The position numbers and the translations under genes were made by a program. The notes under the pieces were generated by a model that was given only the letters and a program-made list of their open reading frames with translations, did no database searches and was not told where the DNA came from. 43,630 nucleotides of DNA from Planctomycetia bacterium (lineage in GTDB: Bacteria; Planctomycetota; MHYJ01; WSZJ01): the NCBI GenBank assembly GCA_020849035.1, contig JADLHC010000054.1, forward strand, positions 1-43,630, written 5' to 3'. Positions 1 to 9,402 of the stretch are shown here, in pieces (the first letter of the stretch is position 1; every line of letters starts with the position of its first letter).

Positions 1-2
1 CC

Positions 3-923
3 CGCCGCCTCGCGCGGTTCTTTCTCGTCGATCCCGAGACGATCGCCCGCTGGAAGAGGGCCGTGGACCGAGGCCGCACCACGCTCGTCACCACCCTCGG
101 CCCGCTCACCCGGTTCCGCGACCTCGTCCGCGAAGTCGCCCGCTTGCTCCGTCGCGCCCACCCGCACTGGGGCAGCCAGCGCATCTCGCACGTCCTGGCG
201 AAGCTCGGGCTCGAGGCCGCGCGCACCACGGTCCAGCGACACCTTCGCCGCGAGCCCGCCAGGCCCAGGCCGCCCGTCGTCGCCGTGAAGTCCCGCCGCG
301 TGCCGCGCGGCATCAACCCGAAGCGGCCGCATCACGTTTGGCTCATGGACTTCAGTACCGTCTCCATGATCGTCGGCTTCTTCCCCGTCCGCGTGGGTGC
401 CGTCCTCGACTCCTTCTCCAGGAAGATCGTCGCCATCGCCCTCTGCCGCGGAGAGCCGGACGCGAAGTGGACCTGCAGGCTCCTCGGGGCGGCCATCCGG
501 AACGCAGGCGTCGCTCCCGATCACATGATCACCGACTGCGGGACGCAGTTCACCAGCCGCCGTTTCAAGAAGGCCTGCAAGCGCCACGGCATCCGCTGGC
601 GACACGGAGCAGTCGGGTCCCCGAAAAGCATCGGACGCCTCGAACGATTCTGGCGCAGCCTTAAGGCCGAGTGGGCGACCGCGCTCCTCTGCTTTGCCAC
701 CGAGCGGCTCCTCAACCAGCGACTCCAGATGTGGATCGACTGGTACAACACGGCGAGAGTGCACGCCGGCGTCGAGGGCCGAACCCCGAACGACGTCGAG
801 AAGCGCCGACCGCGGCGACGACGACGAACCGTGAAGCCCGGCGATAAGTTCGTCCTCGAACGACGCGACATGCACGACCAGCCCTGCATGCCCGTCTACC
901 GGCTCCGCAAGCTCGCGTCGTAG
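3..923 (+). CDS. IS transposase with integrase core (DDE), 5' end outside window
   Basis: This is a transposase of the IS3/IS481-like rve (integrase core) superfamily, which cuts and joins transposon ends. The reading frame is open to the left window edge, so the GTG at 63 is probably internal and the true start lies upstream. The leading residues (RFFLVDPETIARW) look like the usual N-terminal HTH. Counting from the GTG, the catalytic triad is D96 (LMDFST), D158 (TDCGTQF) and E194 (RLERFW), with exactly 35 residues between the second D and E, the classic D-35-E spacing. A WYN-x-x-RVHAG motif near the C terminus is also typical. All catalytic residues are present, so the enzyme may be active. 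No terminal inverted repeat could be identified at its right end. Confidence 0.85.
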   Translation, partial: RRLARFFLVDPETIARWKRAVDRGRTTLVTTLGPLTRFRDLVREVARLLRRAHPHWGSQRISHVLAKLGLEAARTTVQRHLRREPARPRPPVVAVKSRRVPRGINPKRPHHVWLMDFSTVSMIVGFFPVRVGAVLDSFSRKIVAIALCRGEPDAKWTCRLLGAAIRNAGVAPDHMITDCGTQFTSRRFKKACKRHGIRWRHGAVGSPKSIGRLERFWRSLKAEWATALLCFATERLLNQRLQMWIDWYNTARVHAGVEGRTPNDVEKRRPRRRRRTVKPGDKFVLERRDMHDQPCMPVYRLRKLAS

Positions 924-1085
924 CGACGGCGACAAGGCGCGCGCGGTCATCGCGCTACCCGTGTCTCTTGAAAGCCCCTCGCGAGCCATCTCGCTCACCG
1001 AACCGACCCTCCGACTGCCCGTCGTCCGTTGATCAAGTCGCCTGCCCTATCTCCAGCGAACCCTCCGTGATTCTTGACTCACCCA

Positions 1086-1175
1086 ACTTTTCCCTCACAC
1101 GGTCCAAGTGGGCTACTACAGGCTACTACACGACCCGCGTTCACGCCAACTGCGTCATCCGACTTTCCCGAAACC
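1086..1175 (+). pseudogene. possible relic of a transposase C-terminal end
   Basis: In the gap after the transposase one plus-strand frame reads GYYTTRVHANC, which resembles the WYNTARVHAGV motif near the end of the intact upstream transposase. No flanking reading frame carries the rest of an integrase core, so if real it is a small decayed fragment of a second related element. A perfect 10-bp tandem duplication (GGCTACTACA, 1111-1130) lies in it. Apart from this I see nothing in the 923-1229 gap. Confidence 0.3.
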
Positions 1176-1228
1176 CCCTTCCCTGCCCCGCGAGCAGTTC
1201 CTGGGCCGCCACAGACCCCACGATCAAA

Positions 1229-2248
1229 CTACTTGTCCGCCTCCCCTTCGCAAGACCTCAACAGGCTCACCAGCACGGACCTACGCAGTTCGCGCGGAGG
1301 TGACTTCTCCCGCACGGAAACGCTCCACTCCTGATTCTTCGCTAGTTCCTTCTTCAATCCCTCGACGGATGACTTGCGCTGCAGGGCGAGCGCTTTCTCA
1401 AAATCTTCTTCGGCCATCAGGTCCACCTTGCCTGCGAATGTCAGGACATTTCTCACGTTCCCGGGGTGCGGCGTCTTGTCCCATGCCACAATTGCGGTCG
1501 GAGGCGTGGAGGACTCTAGGAACGGGTAGAAGTATTGGAATCCGTCGGCCGCGTCGTCCTGGGCAGTGCACCGGAGCACGCGCTCCTCGGTCAGCATGTC
1601 TGGGCGCTGGATCTCCGAGAAGTCGATGGGATACCGAGCGAATTTGGATTCAAACAGCGCCAAGTAGACTTCTATCTGTGCAAGTCTTTCAGCGCAGCGG
1701 TCCACCGGGGCCATGGCCTCCCGAAGCACATCCGGCAATCGGAATCCGCCATTGGCATACACGATTCCATCGAGAAACAACCAAGATCCTTCGGATTCGG
1801 ACCAACCCTCGGCGCGGTACAAGGACTCCTTAGAGCACATTGCGGTTACGATTGAACGCTCGAAGCGGTTACCCTCTTGATTGTCCACCTGGATGCGCGT
1901 AATTCTGATCGAGAGTTCCCCCTTGGGAGGAACTTGGCAACGGCGGTCGACAGCTTCAGCAATCCCGTCCACTTTCCTCGCAAACGCCGTCGAGAGACGT
2001 CGTCCGGTCTCCTCACCGAAGACATGTTGGAACCACTCGGCAGGCTTGGGCATTACGAACGTCCGGAGAAATGCCTGCCAGCGTTCTGTTTGGCCAGATC
2101 GCTTCAACTCGAACCCCTTGATGAGGTGATCTCGAAGCTCTTCCGACCGGTCCCCTCCGTCGAGTGGGCGGGGCGTGTCGCCTGGATCGGCCAACAGGGT
2201 GATGGTGATGCACACCGAGAATACCAACCCGACCAGCCTGAGCGGCAT
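1229..2248 (-). CDS. secreted protein with pseudopilin-like C-terminal module
   Basis: The 339-residue product starts with a short hydrophobic leader (LRLVGLVFSVCITITLLA) that looks like a signal peptide. A GGGAG ribosome-binding site sits 8 nt before the ATG. The first ~190 residues are unrecognised. From about residue 195 the protein reads IEVYLALFESKFARYP, then a cysteine-containing stretch, then HPGNVRNVLTFAGKVDLM. This closely parallels the pseudopilin at 39749-40336 in the same window (IGVYFALYESKFKAYP ... HGKGGDLNVLFFQGRVDVF). It lacks the prepilin cleavage/methylation N terminus, so it is not a pilin itself. It lies 88 nt downstream of the SUKH-like immunity gene on the same strand, so it may be the last gene of the Rhs operon. 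Function unknown. Confidence 0.65.
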   Translation of the reverse strand: MPLRLVGLVFSVCITITLLADPGDTPRPLDGGDRSEELRDHLIKGFELKRSGQTERWQAFLRTFVMPKPAEWFQHVFGEETGRRLSTAFARKVDGIAEAVDRRCQVPPKGELSIRITRIQVDNQEGNRFERSIVTAMCSKESLYRAEGWSESEGSWLFLDGIVYANGGFRLPDVLREAMAPVDRCAERLAQIEVYLALFESKFARYPIDFSEIQRPDMLTEERVLRCTAQDDAADGFQYFYPFLESSTPPTAIVAWDKTPHPGNVRNVLTFAGKVDLMAEEDFEKALALQRKSSVEGLKKELAKNQEWSVSVREKSPPRELRRSVLVSLLRSCEGEADK

Positions 2249-2336
2249 TTGACATCTCCCTAAGTGCGGTCCTCGATCGTCCTTCTACGGATCACCTGAC
2301 TCTTGGCGAAATCTAGACTCCACTTTCATTCGTCGC

Positions 2337-2861
2337 CTACAAACTGTGCATCATCCTGAAGAACCTTGCAAAGGGTCGTCCTCCAGCCAATGCCCCGCAC
2401 TCTTGCGCGTTCTTCGCTTTAGATGAAGACCGCTCACATCGGGCATCTCGCATCCCTCGCCTATTGTGAATCACCCAGTGAGACAACGCGTCCAAGAAGC
2501 TCGACGAATCTCTCGCGCATTTCATGACTTCGCGACCTGTCTGGTCATCAAGGAGCACAATCTGACCACTCGGTCTACTGATGGCGAGCAGCATGCCATC
2601 CGAGGTCCCGACGACCACGAAAGACTTATACTCTCTCGGTCGCGCATCGAGGTCAAGCCACCCGAGGCCAAGAGTCCGAACATCGCACTCGGCAAGCAAT
2701 GCCAGCAGCGGGTCCGACTGCTCCTTACGTCCACGACGACGGACAGGGGTCATTTCCTTCAGGAACTCTAGGGCCTCTGACTTCTCGAGGCCCTGCTTCA
2801 TCAAGTCCTGAAGCGTCGGCGCATTTGCCTCCAGCACCTTCAGGAATTCATCCGCAGTCAT
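2337..2861 (-). CDS. SUKH (SMI1/KNR4)-like immunity protein
   Basis: This 174-residue cytosolic protein begins 12 nt after the stop codon of the large Rhs gene and is probably its cognate immunity protein. The central block (DPLLALLAECDVRTLGLGW ... GTSDGMLLAISRPSGQIVLLD ... SSSFLDAL) has the order seen in SMI1/KNR4 (SUKH) proteins: a ligand-recognition strand followed by the GxI/GEV-type turn and a helix with FLxAL. Its N terminus is a charged helix (TADEFLKVLEANAPTLQDL). SUKH proteins commonly neutralise nuclease toxins of polymorphic toxin systems, which fits the HNH/Endo VII domain next door. The family call rests on pattern only. The position directly after a toxin C terminus is the stronger argument. 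Confidence 0.6.
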   Translation of the reverse strand: MTADEFLKVLEANAPTLQDLMKQGLEKSEALEFLKEMTPVRRRGRKEQSDPLLALLAECDVRTLGLGWLDLDARPREYKSFVVVGTSDGMLLAISRPSGQIVLLDDQTGREVMKCARDSSSFLDALSHWVIHNRRGMRDARCERSSSKAKNAQECGALAGGRPFARFFRMMHSL

Positions 2862-2873
2862 TCTCCGTTACCC

Positions 2874-5800
2874 TCACTTGCCTAGGTCATGGAGTACTCC
2901 ATGACCTTGACGATGTACCTGCTGCGGAAGCGGTGTTGCGAGCTTGCCCTGCTTGATGTGGTGATGGATCAGTTTGTCGCCCTTGTAAGGAGCGTGCTCT
3001 GGATTGTGCTGAATCCAGACCTCATCCACCTTCGGAGAATGCGAGTGGTTAATCCTAAACTTATTGCCCTTGCTAAACATTTCGGGATTACTCTTGAGCA
3101 CCCGTCGCCAAAACCAGGGACCATTGCGAGGAATTCCCTTTACGGTCTTGCTGAGGGCGGGTGCTTCCGACATATCGACCTTGATCTTGGCCTTCACACT
3201 GGAGGCTGCCCGTACCGCCCGCAGGAAACTCTTCAGCGACGACTTTCCCGTTGCTCCGGTGCCAAATCTGGCCCTTACCGCGACAAGATATGGATTTGAC
3301 CCTGGAAGCAGACCTCCGCCTTTAGCCTTGTCCGTCAGTTCAGACAATTCCTCAACAACTTCGTCCGTCAAATCCTCGGTTGACTTGTACTTTCCTCCGG
3401 ACATCGCCTCTAAGAACTCTTCCGCGTCAAAAGGATCTTCGGAGAGTGCCAACGCGGCTCCGCTGGCGACTACATCCGGGATCCTGCCTACAGCCTCTTG
3501 ATATGCCCTGATGATGTCATCGGGACTTGAAAGTCGAGGAGTTTCATTGCGCGTAATAATATTCTGCTCCAGAGTGCTAATGGCCCTTTCGACTGCGGCA
3601 GAGTCGCTGGATCTCGCAATCCTAATGTCTTCCAGGTGAATGTAAGAGTCATACGTTTCTGAGAGAACCGGATCGACTTCGCGAGACTCCTCTCTCATTT
3701 CGTTGAGGGCCGCCAGTTCTTCGCTGTCGAGTTGACCGGTTGGATCGATGGCGTTGGTGGGGCTATTTCGAGTGTAAGCGTAGAGATTCGCATGGAAAAC
3801 GGGATCGCGGCTTGTGAATCGTCCGGTCGCGGGGTCGTAGCTCCGCGCCCTGTAGTGCATGAGCCCCGACTCGTTGTCGTTCTCGCGCCCTGTGAAGCCG
3901 TACCGGTCACTCACGGTCGAGACGGGCGTGTACCCCGGATGGGCCTCGCCCCAGGCCGTTGTCAGGTCCTGCCGAACTACCGTCCCTGTCGTCGTGGCTT
4001 CCTGATGCACCGTTCCGAGCGCGTCCCCGAGGTACAGGTACGTGACATCGCCCGGATTGTCGAACCGTGCGAGCTTCGAGTCGATCGCTCTGCCGTTCGC
4101 GTACGTCCGTTCGAGCGTGTACACCGATGTCCCAGTCGTCCGAGTGTAGTCCGCAGTCACGTCCGCTCCGTCGCTCATGACCCACTGCTCATTCGCCGCG
4201 GGGCTCAAGAGGTCGATCTTCGCAATGCGCTCCGCCGTCGGCGTGAAGAGGTACTGGAAGCTCGTCGTCGCCGGCAGTCCGATTGGGCTCTTCGCGTACG
4301 CGGAGATCCGGTTCATGTAATCGAAGCCGTAGTTCTCCTCAGTCGCAGTCCCAACGGTCTTCTTCGTCCGATTCCCGTTCCGGTCATTCACGTAGCTCGT
4401 CGTGACGCCGGACTTCGTCTCGCTCGTAAGCCGGTTCTGCGCGTCGTAGGAGTAGCTCGTGAGAAGGCCGTCGACCTTCTGAGTGGCGCGGTTCCCCGCG
4501 GCGTCATAGGTCCACTTAGCGTTTCTAAGATAGGCGTTCTTCCACTTCTCGCCCGTCAGCCGATCGTGCGGGTCGTAGTCATAGTCGATGTCCGCGCCGA
4601 GGTGGACGAGATGCGCCTTTGCGCGGCGGTCTTTCGCGTCGTAGTCATACTTGAAGTGCGAGAGGACGGTCACCGTATCGGGCGCGAGCGACTGGATCGA
4701 CGTCACGCGCGACTTCTCATCGTACTTCCAGGTCGTTTCCGTGCCGCCGATGTAGGTGACGGACTTCTTTAGGTGATTGGGGCGGTAATTGAAGTCCGCA
4801 ATGACTTCCATCGTCCCGCCAGGCGCCTTTCGCTTCACCTTGTTAAGCAGCGAGTTCGAGTTGTATGTGTACTTGAAGTGGTTCCCCTCGGGGTCGATCA
4901 TGCTGACGAGGTTCGAGGCCGCATCGTAGCCGGGCGTGCCGTCCGGGTTCTGGTACTTGACTCCCTTCCAAATTACTTCGTCCGGCGTCCCGACCTCTAG
5001 GAACCACCGCACTTGCGTTAGACGGGTCAGCGCGTCATACGCGGGCGCGTCGCTGTCGTCGGTGAAGGAGATTCGGATCTTCGAGACGGTGTCTGTGACG
5101 GAGACGAGGTTGTTCGACCCGTCGTAAACCCGGACGATGTTCGCCAGCGTAACGCTCGACTTCACGTGAGTCTCGGTCAGCGGCCGATTCTTCAGGTCGT
5201 ACGTCCAGGTCGTAACCTTGCCCGCGCAGTCCGTGTAGGTGGCCACGTTGCCGCGGTCATCGTAGGTCCAGGACTCGACGAACGTCTCTGCGCCGATGTT
5301 CGGATAGTGCCGCTCGATCATCCGGTTCGAGTCGTCGAAGACGTAGCTGTAGACGAAGCCTCGCGCATCCGTCATCGACGTGCGGTTGCCGGCGGAGTCG
5401 TAGCCGTACGAGATGGAAATCGCGTCCGCCGTCCCTTCGTTCCGGGTCTCCTTCGTCAGCCGGTTCAGCAGGTCGTACTCGAAGGTGTCGAAGCAGACTT
5501 GGCCGTCCGAAATCGTCGGCAGATCGCGGCGGACGAGATTGCCTCGGGCGTCGTAGAGGAACGACGTGACCGCGCCGAAGAAGTCGGTGCTGGTCTTGAG
5601 CTGGTTCCGCGCGTTGTACGTGAACGAGCGGTCGAGGACGAGCGCGCCGCCCATCGGGTCCGCGACCATGATCGACGTCTGGAGGTCGCTGTCGTTGTAG
5701 GCGATTTCCGAGAGGATCTGGCCCGTGCCGTCCTTCGTGCGCAGCAGGCGGTCCGCGAGGTCGTATTCGGTCTCGCTGAATCTCCCCTCTGGGTCCGTGA

Positions 5801-8800
5801 CCTTCACGACGTTACCGTTCACGTCCAGGGTGAAGGTCGTCGTCGGTCCGGTCTCCAGGTCGAAATCCGTGATCCGGGTAGTAGCGATCAGGCGGCGGCG
5901 CTCGTCGTAGGTGTTCTTCTGGCCGTACTTCGGCACGCCCGCGACCTTGTGGATCGACTTCAGGACGCGGCCGTCGTCTGTGTACGTCGTCTCGTCGGAC
6001 TCGTCCGGGAAGTTGGGGTTGGTCGTCGTGAGTGGCGTGCCGCGCGCCGTGTAGGTTGCGCTGTAGGTCACGCCCCCTGTCGTCCGCGACAGGACGCGCC
6101 CTTCCCCGTCGTACGCGAACGACGTCGTCACGTCTGCTCCGCCTGCGCCCCCGGGCATCGTCTGCGTGCTGACGCGGTTCAGCGCGTCGTACGTCGCGGA
6201 GACAACGTGGCCATTCGGGTCGGTCGAGGACAGCACGTTCCCTTCCTCGTCGAAGTCGTAGCTCCGCGAAATGCTGGTGAGGCCAGCCACGAGCGAAGAG
6301 GAATCTGTCAACCGGTCGAGCGAATCGTACGTGCCGGTCGACATCGCGCCGCCCGGCGAGTGGACCTCCTTGAGGTTCGAATTCAAGTCGAAGACGTACG
6401 AGGTCGTCGCCGCGGCGTCTCCGGCCGGCTCAGTCGCCATCTTGATCCGGTAGAGGCCGTCGTACTCGAAGGTCTCCGTGCCGCCGTTCGCCAGCGTGTG
6501 CGAGGTCAGGAGGCCCATGACGTCGTACGAGAAGCTCTCCGGCGTCGTGTGAAGCGGCCGAGTCACGGACGTCACGAGCCCGGTGATCGGGTCGCCGTAG
6601 AGAAAGGAGGTCGCCCCTCCGCTCGCGACGTTCCTCGGAGACTTGTGCGAAGTCATTCGCCCCTGCGAGTCCCAAACCATCTCCTCGAGCGCGACCCCCT
6701 GTCCCGCTACGTCCGGATACACGATCTGCGTCGGGTTCCCTCCACCGAAAACGTTCAGGTTGGGCTCAGCGGGGTAACTGCTCAGGTTGTCAAAGTGGTA
6801 CTTCACCTTCGCGCCGGTCGCATCCTCGACAGCGACGACCTTGAAGATGCCGTGCGAGTAAGTGAACTTCGCGGTTGGCGTAGTCGCCCCTCCTCCGGCA
6901 CCTGAATTTGCGTCCGGCTCCTTGACCTCGAGAAGCAGATCGTGGACGTTTCCGTCAGACCCATACCCAAAGGACGTGACGTTCCCCTCCCTGTCTGTGT
7001 GCCCCGTCATGTTTCGATAGATGCCGTCGAAAGTGCGGGTGATACTCTTTCCCATCGGGTCGGTCACCTTGTCGACGACCGATCGCTTGTACTGAGTCTC
7101 CAGCGTCGTCGAATTCGCGCGGCGATCCTTGACTGTCGCCGAGAACGGTCCGGCCCCGTAGGTGGCGGGCGAGGAGTACTCGATGCTGCCCACCTTCGCC
7201 TGCGGGTCCGTGGACTTCTTGAAGCGATGGTCCGCGTAGTAGTCGAACCCGGTTGTGTTGCCGTTCGGGGTCTCGACCGTGGCGAGCATGTTCAGGTTTC
7301 CGCCGGCAGCGTACTGGAAAGACCACGTCACCGCGGGAGGACCATTGAGAGTCACCGAGGTCAGCAGCTTTCCCGTGTAGGTCAGGGTGTACGTGTGCCC
7401 TGCGGGGTCGGTGATCGAGGTGAGGCGCCCGTCGGTGTGTGAGAACGAGACGGAACGCGAGGAGGAGTCCTCGATGCTGCTCAGCAGCCCTTTCTTGCCT
7501 TGCAGGTTCAGGTCGTAGGCGAGATTCAGCGTATTGCCGTTGGTGTCCTCGACGCTGATCAACTTCCCCGTGTCGAAGTCGAAGGTGTACTGGATTCCGC
7601 CTTTCGTGAACCTGGTCATCCCCTGAATCCGGGAGAACTCACCGAACTCGGGCTGCGGGAAGACCGTCAGGTCTCCACCCGGCACGAATTGAATCGTCCG
7701 GCCGTCTCCCATCTGAATCGAGACGATCCCGTCTTCGTGCTTTGTGCCCACGATCTGATAGTTGAGCCGCCATCCCTGCGCCATGAACCCGGAGTCCCAC
7801 TCCATGGAGTTGTATGCGAGGAGAGCAGCGGGCGGGAACCCGACGCCTCGGGCGGCGAACAGCAGCAGGTCGAAGGCGGCATTCCCGTTCGTTGAGTTGA
7901 CGAGCGTGCCCGGGCCGGCCCACACCATTCCGTACATGTCCTGGTCGCCCAGGTCGAACTCGATCATCTTCGAGAAGAAGGTGGCTCCCCGCTTCGTTGG
8001 CTCGGGGGTGGTCCCTCCCGGGTACTCCGTAGTCTGCCACGAGTAGCCGCTCGTGATTCCTCCGGGCCAGGGATTGTAGAAATAGGGGATCTGGGTTCCA
8101 TCGACACCGAAGCCGCCGCCGTCGGGGATACCGATGTAGGGCGGCTTCACTTCGATGCTGCTGCTCTCGTCGTAGTTGTCGAACGTCAGGTAGACGTTGT
8201 CGTTCCGGTTGATGCAGATCTCGACCCGTCCGAACGGCGTCCTGTTGACATTGCCGATGGGCTCCTGCCGGCCCCAATAGTCCCCATCGCTCCTGTGCTT
8301 CTTGCAGGCGTAGGAGAGCCCAACGCCGCCGCCGCGCCAGACGATGTGCGGTTGATCCCGCGTGTCCATGACGATCTTCGGCATGTATCCGCCGAAGTCG
8401 TTCACGTTCTCAATGGGGGAGAGCGTGGCCGACGACCCAGCGCCGACGACCTTGCGGTACTGGACTTTGACCGGCGCTTCCAACCGGTCCCAGGTGAAGT
8501 GCGTCTCGATGTCGAAGCAAGCGATGTCGGCCATTCCGACGCCCGTGTCGGAAACGTCGACGGGGGAAGTCCAGCCGCTGCTGGTACGGCGCGCGTACTT
8601 GGCGATCTTGAACCCTTCGTTCACCCAGACAACATCCGGGGCGCCAATCGCCTTGTTGTAGTCGATCCGGGGAAACCGGGGGTTATCCGAACCCTCGATC
8701 TTCTCCGAGCCGGTGAAAGAGCCGCCTGCCGCGCCGTAGGTGTAGGAGACGTGCGGCGGACTCGCCAGCGCGTGCTTCGCGACGATGTGGCGGCCGTTTG

Positions 8801-9389
8801 CCGGGTCGAGCGCGATAGCGGGCGTCACGTGGCTGTCGAGACCGACGCCGGACATCGTATCGACGAAGACGCCGTCCGCGTCCGTGTAGGTGATCGTGGT
8901 GTACGCAATGGTCGGGGACGACTCCACGTACTCGCACCAGACGACGTGGACCTTGTCGTCCGTCCCAACAGCAATGTCCGGCCAGACCGAGTCCTTCGGG
9001 GTCACCGCGAGCTTGATCGGCGGAGACCAGGAGTTCGAGCGGCGGTCCTTGAACCGATTGTGGGTGTAGAAGATCTCGCGGGGCGGGGCGCCTCCCGGCA
9101 ACGAGGCGACGTGGGCGGCCTCGTCGTATCCGGAATAGACAATATGGACAACGTTCTTTGAATCAACGGCGATGGAGGGCATATTGGCCGCGACGACTGC
9201 CGAGGGCGCGGACACGAACTGGCTCGCCTTGTAGAGGCCGTCCACGCGGATCTGCGCCAGCCACCGAGGGTACTCCTGGTTCGCGTCTCGCTGGGGAATG
9301 CGCTCGTCGGTCGCCTGCGCAGACGAGAGGCTCGCGAGGGAAAGCAGGCAGGCCGCCAGGAACCAGCGGAAGGGCGAAGTGATTCTCAT
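2874..9389 (-). CDS. secreted Rhs/YD-repeat polymorphic toxin with C-terminal HNH/Endo VII (LHH-like) nuclease
   Basis: The ATG at 9389 is preferred over an in-frame start at 9479: it begins a clear signal peptide (MRITSPFRWFLAACLLSLASLSSA) and lies 13 nt after the upstream stop, whereas 9479 would overlap that gene. The order is: signal peptide; a ~450-residue beta-propeller-like region with repeated D-x-x-N-x-x-H-I/V-V-W/Y strands; about 1300 residues of YD/Rhs repeats (YDAxGN, YDxLxRL); the Rhs core end RARSYDPATGRFTSRDP ... DPTGQ; and a ~284-residue variable tip. The last ~85 residues contain WFWRRVLKSNPEMF, LIHHHIKQG, PLPQQVHR and LHDLGK, matching HNH/Endo VII toxins of the LHH type, with clustered histidines as likely metal ligands. 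The core normally forms a shell around the toxin and self-cleaves near DPxG. The tip is followed directly by a candidate immunity gene. Large ORFs antisense to it are frame shadows. Confidence 0.88.
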   Translation of the reverse strand: MRITSPFRWFLAACLLSLASLSSAQATDERIPQRDANQEYPRWLAQIRVDGLYKASQFVSAPSAVVAANMPSIAVDSKNVVHIVYSGYDEAAHVASLPGGAPPREIFYTHNRFKDRRSNSWSPPIKLAVTPKDSVWPDIAVGTDDKVHVVWCEYVESSPTIAYTTITYTDADGVFVDTMSGVGLDSHVTPAIALDPANGRHIVAKHALASPPHVSYTYGAAGGSFTGSEKIEGSDNPRFPRIDYNKAIGAPDVVWVNEGFKIAKYARRTSSGWTSPVDVSDTGVGMADIACFDIETHFTWDRLEAPVKVQYRKVVGAGSSATLSPIENVNDFGGYMPKIVMDTRDQPHIVWRGGGVGLSYACKKHRSDGDYWGRQEPIGNVNRTPFGRVEICINRNDNVYLTFDNYDESSSIEVKPPYIGIPDGGGFGVDGTQIPYFYNPWPGGITSGYSWQTTEYPGGTTPEPTKRGATFFSKMIEFDLGDQDMYGMVWAGPGTLVNSTNGNAAFDLLLFAARGVGFPPAALLAYNSMEWDSGFMAQGWRLNYQIVGTKHEDGIVSIQMGDGRTIQFVPGGDLTVFPQPEFGEFSRIQGMTRFTKGGIQYTFDFDTGKLISVEDTNGNTLNLAYDLNLQGKKGLLSSIEDSSSRSVSFSHTDGRLTSITDPAGHTYTLTYTGKLLTSVTLNGPPAVTWSFQYAAGGNLNMLATVETPNGNTTGFDYYADHRFKKSTDPQAKVGSIEYSSPATYGAGPFSATVKDRRANSTTLETQYKRSVVDKVTDPMGKSITRTFDGIYRNMTGHTDREGNVTSFGYGSDGNVHDLLLEVKEPDANSGAGGGATTPTAKFTYSHGIFKVVAVEDATGAKVKYHFDNLSSYPAEPNLNVFGGGNPTQIVYPDVAGQGVALEEMVWDSQGRMTSHKSPRNVASGGATSFLYGDPITGLVTSVTRPLHTTPESFSYDVMGLLTSHTLANGGTETFEYDGLYRIKMATEPAGDAAATTSYVFDLNSNLKEVHSPGGAMSTGTYDSLDRLTDSSSLVAGLTSISRSYDFDEEGNVLSSTDPNGHVVSATYDALNRVSTQTMPGGAGGADVTTSFAYDGEGRVLSRTTGGVTYSATYTARGTPLTTTNPNFPDESDETTYTDDGRVLKSIHKVAGVPKYGQKNTYDERRRLIATTRITDFDLETGPTTTFTLDVNGNVVKVTDPEGRFSETEYDLADRLLRTKDGTGQILSEIAYNDSDLQTSIMVADPMGGALVLDRSFTYNARNQLKTSTDFFGAVTSFLYDARGNLVRRDLPTISDGQVCFDTFEYDLLNRLTKETRNEGTADAISISYGYDSAGNRTSMTDARGFVYSYVFDDSNRMIERHYPNIGAETFVESWTYDDRGNVATYTDCAGKVTTWTYDLKNRPLTETHVKSSVTLANIVRVYDGSNNLVSVTDTVSKIRISFTDDSDAPAYDALTRLTQVRWFLEVGTPDEVIWKGVKYQNPDGTPGYDAASNLVSMIDPEGNHFKYTYNSNSLLNKVKRKAPGGTMEVIADFNYRPNHLKKSVTYIGGTETTWKYDEKSRVTSIQSLAPDTVTVLSHFKYDYDAKDRRAKAHLVHLGADIDYDYDPHDRLTGEKWKNAYLRNAKWTYDAAGNRATQKVDGLLTSYSYDAQNRLTSETKSGVTTSYVNDRNGNRTKKTVGTATEENYGFDYMNRISAYAKSPIGLPATTSFQYLFTPTAERIAKIDLLSPAANEQWVMSDGADVTADYTRTTGTSVYTLERTYANGRAIDSKLARFDNPGDVTYLYLGDALGTVHQEATTTGTVVRQDLTTAWGEAHPGYTPVSTVSDRYGFTGRENDNESGLMHYRARSYDPATGRFTSRDPVFHANLYAYTRNSPTNAIDPTGQLDSEELAALNEMREESREVDPVLSETYDSYIHLEDIRIARSSDSAAVERAISTLEQNIITRNETPRLSSPDDIIRAYQEAVGRIPDVVASGAALALSEDPFDAEEFLEAMSGGKYKSTEDLTDEVVEELSELTDKAKGGGLLPGSNPYLVAVRARFGTGATGKSSLKSFLRAVRAASSVKAKIKVDMSEAPALSKTVKGIPRNGPWFWRRVLKSNPEMFSKGNKFRINHSHSPKVDEVWIQHNPEHAPYKGDKLIHHHIKQGKLATPLPQQVHRQGHGVLHDLGK

Positions 9390-9402
9390 GTTCGACAGCG
9401 CC

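Noticed and set aside
5166..6905. 579-aa plus-strand open frame and several other long plus-strand frames across 3.7-9.2 kb
   Set aside because: They lie exactly antisense to the Rhs gene, are Arg/Val-rich with no domain, and arise from the codon bias of the real minus-strand gene.
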